The notes beneath the pieces are model-generated. The model was not told the DNA's origin. It saw only the letters and a program-made list of their open reading frames with translations, and ran no database searches. Below are positions 61,274 to 64,000 of a stretch of DNA of 64,000 bases, piece after piece; position 1 is the stretch's first letter; every line of letters begins with the position of its first letter. The stretch is from Camillea tinctor (taxonomy: Eukaryota; Ascomycota; Sordariomycetes; Xylariales; Xylariaceae), in contig MU394053.1 of NCBI GenBank assembly GCA_022578605.1, forward strand, positions 368,555 through 432,554, written 5' to 3'. The position numbers and the translations under genes were made by a program.

Positions 61274-62896
61274 ATGACTCTCTTGAAAGTAAAGCACTAT
61301 ATCAATGGCAAGGTAATTGACCTCCTACATGGCATGAGTAGATTTTACTGAATGCTCATCTAATACTACTGACAATCTAGTTTGCGGATTCAAGCGATGG
61401 CAACACGTTCGATTTGTTTTCACCATACTCCGGTGAGCTTGTTGCGAAAGGTAAGCAGATATTACTGTTGTTTCTAGTAGTAGCAATAGGGCTTACACAC
61501 ATGTTATTTCACAACTCCATCAACAGTTGCCGAAGCTACAGCCGAGGATGTCAACAATGCAGTCAGCGCCGCCAAAGCTGCGTTCCCAGCTTGGTCGGCC
61601 ATGTCGCCGCAACAACGCGGCCGGCCACTTGCAAAATTGGCACAAATGATCACCGAGGCGGATGCAGAGCTAGCCAAGCTTGATGCAGCCTCACTGGGCC
61701 GCCCCATCAGCACCTATTTTGACGGTTACTATGCGGCGATGCACTTCCGGTACTTTTCGGAGGCGGCGTATCCCACGGGAACCTCCAGCCTGAACACCCC
61801 CGGCTTTATAAACGTTTCGCTGCGCCAGCCGTACGGCGTCTGCGCCGCCATCATCCCCTGGAACAGCCCGCTCGTGTTCTTCAGCAAAAAGCTCGCGCCC
61901 GCGCTGGCCGCCGGCAACACGGTGGTGCTCAAGACCAGCGAGAAGGCGCCACTGTCGCCCGACCGGGTGGCGCAGATGCTCGGCGAAGCCGGCTTCCCGC
62001 CGGGCGTCGTCAACGTGGTCCACGGGCACGGCACACCGGCGGGCCACGCCATCAGCAGCCACATGGACATACGCGCGCTGTCGTTCACAGGGTCCGCGCG
62101 CACGGGGCGGCTCATCCAGAAGGCGGCGGCCGACTCCAACTTCAAGCACCTGATCTTCGAGCTGGGCGGCAAGTCGCCGGCGATCGTGTTCGAGGACGCG
62201 GAGCTGGAGCGTGCGGCCAAGGAGACGCAGCACAGCATCATGTTCCATAGCGGCCAGACGTGCATGGCGAACTCGCGCATATACGTGCAGAAGGGTGTCG
62301 CCGAGGCGTTTATCGCCAAGTTCAACGCTTTTGCGTCGGCGCGCAAGCTCGGCGATCCGAATCTTAAGGAGACGGACAGCGGGCCCCAGGCCGATAAGGT
62401 GCAATATGAAACGGTTATGAGATACATCGAGGAGGGCAAGAAGACTGGTCAGGTGCTGCAGACGGGAGCGCCCGTGCCGACGGAGAACGCTGCTCTGTTC
62501 GTTAGCCCTGTGATTTTCCTCCAGCAGCCGGAGGATTCCAAGGTCATGAAAGAGGAGATCTTCGGACCAGTGGCCTGCATAAACACCTTTGAGACGGAAG
62601 AGGAGGCGCTGAGGATCGCGAACGATAGCGAGTTTGGCCTCTATGCGTCTGTGTATACTAAGGATATCGACCGTGCTATGAGAGTCGCCAAGGGGTTAGA
62701 GTCTGGCATGGTTGGGGTGAACTGTACTTCGCCGACGGGTGCATGGGATATGCCGTTTGGTGGATACAAGGGCAGCGGCGTCGGGCGCGAGAGCTTTCTC
62801 CTGAGCATGGAGGACTGGCTAGAACAGAAGTCGGTGTACATCCGGGTCGATGGCCTACAAACCTCATCTGCCGCTAATAGTACCCTTGGAAGATAA
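61274..62896 (+). CDS. Aldehyde dehydrogenase (NAD(P)+ dependent)
   Basis: Predicted 492 aa, three exons: 61274-61312, 61381-61450, 61527-62896. Oxidises an aldehyde to the carboxylic acid in the cytosol. Seen: the N-terminal HYINGKFADSS, YGVCAAIIPWNSPL with the catalytic Asn region, KTSEKAPLSPDRVA (cofactor Lys), FTGSARTGRLI, the general-base Glu in FELGGKSPAIVFE, the nucleophilic Cys in FHSGQTCMANSRIYVQ, KEEIFGPVACINTF, and MPFGGYKGSGVGRE. Complete length for the family. The first half of exon 3 (about 61,550-62,400) is clearly GC-rich while exons 1-2 and the last part are not; this opens long antisense frames (61691-62404) that are shadows. Close downstream of the GMC oxidoreductase, it would take that enzyme's aldehyde product, by inference. 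Confidence 0.95.
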
Positions 62897-63185
62897 AGAA
62901 GATAGGTAGTGGGCCGCAAAGTGATTTGATATCTACCCAAGACACTATACATTATGAGAAACTCATTTAACCAAGACAAATGACTGGGGGTAATGAACCT
63001 CTATCTACATATTGAGTAGGCTTTTGCCCCCAAAGCTGTCCAAAACTATCATTCATGATTGACCAACCCCTTCAGGCGCTATGTCTCCTCCAATTCCCCC
63101 AATTGCCCTTGAAAAATATCCCCATACCCTGAGGATGCTTAGAATCAGCAAATTAGCTACAGGTTCTCAAACCCTCTAGCACGAA

Positions 63186-63872
63186 TTAGTATGGGTCAAC
63201 CATAAGGGCCATTGAGACATCCCAAGTCCCATTGTTTACCACTTTGTTATCCGCTAGTTCTTCGCCTTCGACTAGGAAATTCCTTGTGGCCTCCATAATG
63301 TAGTAACACTTGATTGGCAGAGGATGATATTTAACGAATGCAGGAATTGGAAGGAAGTAGTGTTCTTCGAGTTGTTCGCGCGGGAAGTTCGTCCATGACC
63401 GTGGAGCCCCGTAGGGACACGAGGGGTCACGGTAGCTAACTAGATATAGTGTTTCGAGATCTTGTGATTCCTTTCTCGCAGTTCGAAATGATATATAAAT
63501 TTGCGATTCTTCAAGAAATTCCGATTGAGGGGCTAGCTGGAGCCCGAGATGGCGAATGTTGCGAAGCCAATGTGTTTCGTCAGTAAGACATGGGGTCAAA
63601 GAAATGGTAAAAGGACGCTTCGATTCCATGTTCGCCACGGAAAAGGAGGGATTTCCTAAAGGAGGAATATAGAATCTACCAGAGAAGCGGGTAAGTGAGC
63701 CCCCCTCCCCATTCACTGGACTACCGTGAACCCTATATTTTCTCGCTTCCGATTCATCAACGAGAGTGTCTACTAGTTTATGTGTCATGCGATCGATCTC
63801 GTGATAGCGACGCTGGCGTCTGAGTTTGGTGATGCAGTGTCTTATTCCAGCCCCGGCATACTTCCATACCAT
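63186..63872 (-). CDS. Hypothetical protein, 228 aa, possibly lacking its 5' part
   Basis: Open frame with normal codon use and no low complexity. It has basic residues at the N-terminus (KLRRQRRYHEIDR), then RFSGRFYIPPLGNPSFSVAN, the WLRNIRHLGLQL segment, a TLYLVSYRDP strand and an acidic patch near the C-terminus (VEGEELADNKV). I do not recognise the family. The general look, with a helix WLRNIRHLGLQ and strand elements, recalls C-terminal parts of fungal 2EXR/F-box-like proteins, but the N-terminal signature is absent. Its ATG (63872) lies only 13 bases from a poly-G run followed by AT-rich sequence, so the true N-terminus may have been lost or misassembled. Confidence 0.5.
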   Translation of the reverse strand: MVWKYAGAGIRHCITKLRRQRRYHEIDRMTHKLVDTLVDESEARKYRVHGSPVNGEGGSLTRFSGRFYIPPLGNPSFSVANMESKRPFTISLTPCLTDETHWLRNIRHLGLQLAPQSEFLEESQIYISFRTARKESQDLETLYLVSYRDPSCPYGAPRSWTNFPREQLEEHYFLPIPAFVKYHPLPIKCYYIMEATRNFLVEGEELADNKVVNNGTWDVSMALMVDPY

Positions 63873-63884
63873 GACCCTGAGCTC

Positions 63885-63905
63885 GGGGGGGGGGGGGGGG
63901 GGGGG
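63885..63905. repeat. Poly-G run (21 G)
   Basis: Twenty-one consecutive G residues separate a normal-composition ORF from an extremely AT-rich stretch (63906-64000). Such a run is rare in fungal genomes and could be a homopolymer artefact or a join in the assembly. Confidence 0.8.
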
Positions 63906-64000
63906 TTGGAGACATGTTATAATGAGCGAGCTAATTAGGAAATAAGTAATGTTTTTATATAAATTTATAAATATAATATTTGGAATAAATTAAAAAAAAG
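63906..64000. other. Very AT-rich tail
   Basis: Beyond the poly-G run the sequence is mostly A and T, with TATAAATTTATAAATATAA-like stretches. No gene. It fits the edge of a RIP-mutated repeat or an AT-isochore. Confidence 0.5.

Noticed and set aside
61691..62404. Two overlapping antisense frames of about 236 codons opposite the aldehyde dehydrogenase
   Set aside because: They lie in the GC-rich part of exon 3, opposite conserved ALDH motifs; low-complexity Arg/Ala-rich products.

Overview
The window reads as nuclear DNA of a filamentous ascomycete (Pezizomycotina, most likely Sordariomycetes; the class is an inference). The basis is intron-bearing genes with short 50-70 nt introns, fungus-restricted families (Zn2Cys6 regulator with middle homology region, Fung_rhodopsin membrane protein, ACS-type MFS permeases, an FMO joined to a DUF6314-like domain), long AT-leaning intergenic spaces, and a patatin-NACHT-TPR NLR relic. 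I found no tRNA, rRNA, CRISPR or bacterial-type operon. Exon structures were assembled by hand from splice signals and reading-frame continuity.

Layout. 1-5.2 kb: a decayed NLR-like immune receptor gene (patatin, NACHT, TPR) interrupted by a 168-bp solo LTR with a perfect 5-bp target duplication. 7-8.8 kb: an ACS-family MFS transporter. 8.8-14.1 kb: no recognisable gene. 14.1-23.6 kb: FMO-DUF6314 fusion, D-lactate dehydrogenase-like enzyme, secreted M28B metallopeptidase and a small GC-rich secreted protein. 23.6-33.1 kb: a gene graveyard with no intact recognisable gene. It holds a cytochrome P450 5' fragment, a second copy of the solo LTR, and an unknown gene split by a 719-bp insertion that has a 13-bp target duplication and an AAAC-rich tail.

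33-63 kb holds a run of catabolic-type genes: an alpha/beta hydrolase, a rhodopsin-fold membrane protein, a phenol 2-monooxygenase-like flavoprotein, a second ACS permease, a salicylate hydroxylase-like flavoprotein, a Zn2Cys6 regulator, an NCS1 permease with an in-frame TAA before its last predicted membrane segment, a GMC oxidoreductase and an aldehyde dehydrogenase. The order alcohol -> aldehyde -> acid -> hydroxylated ring, with two permeases and a regulator among them, suggests a cluster for uptake and oxidation of an aromatic or heteroaromatic compound. No ring-cleavage dioxygenase is present, so the pathway must end elsewhere or serve modification rather than full breakdown. The window ends at an unknown ORF, a 21-base poly-G run and a very AT-rich tail.
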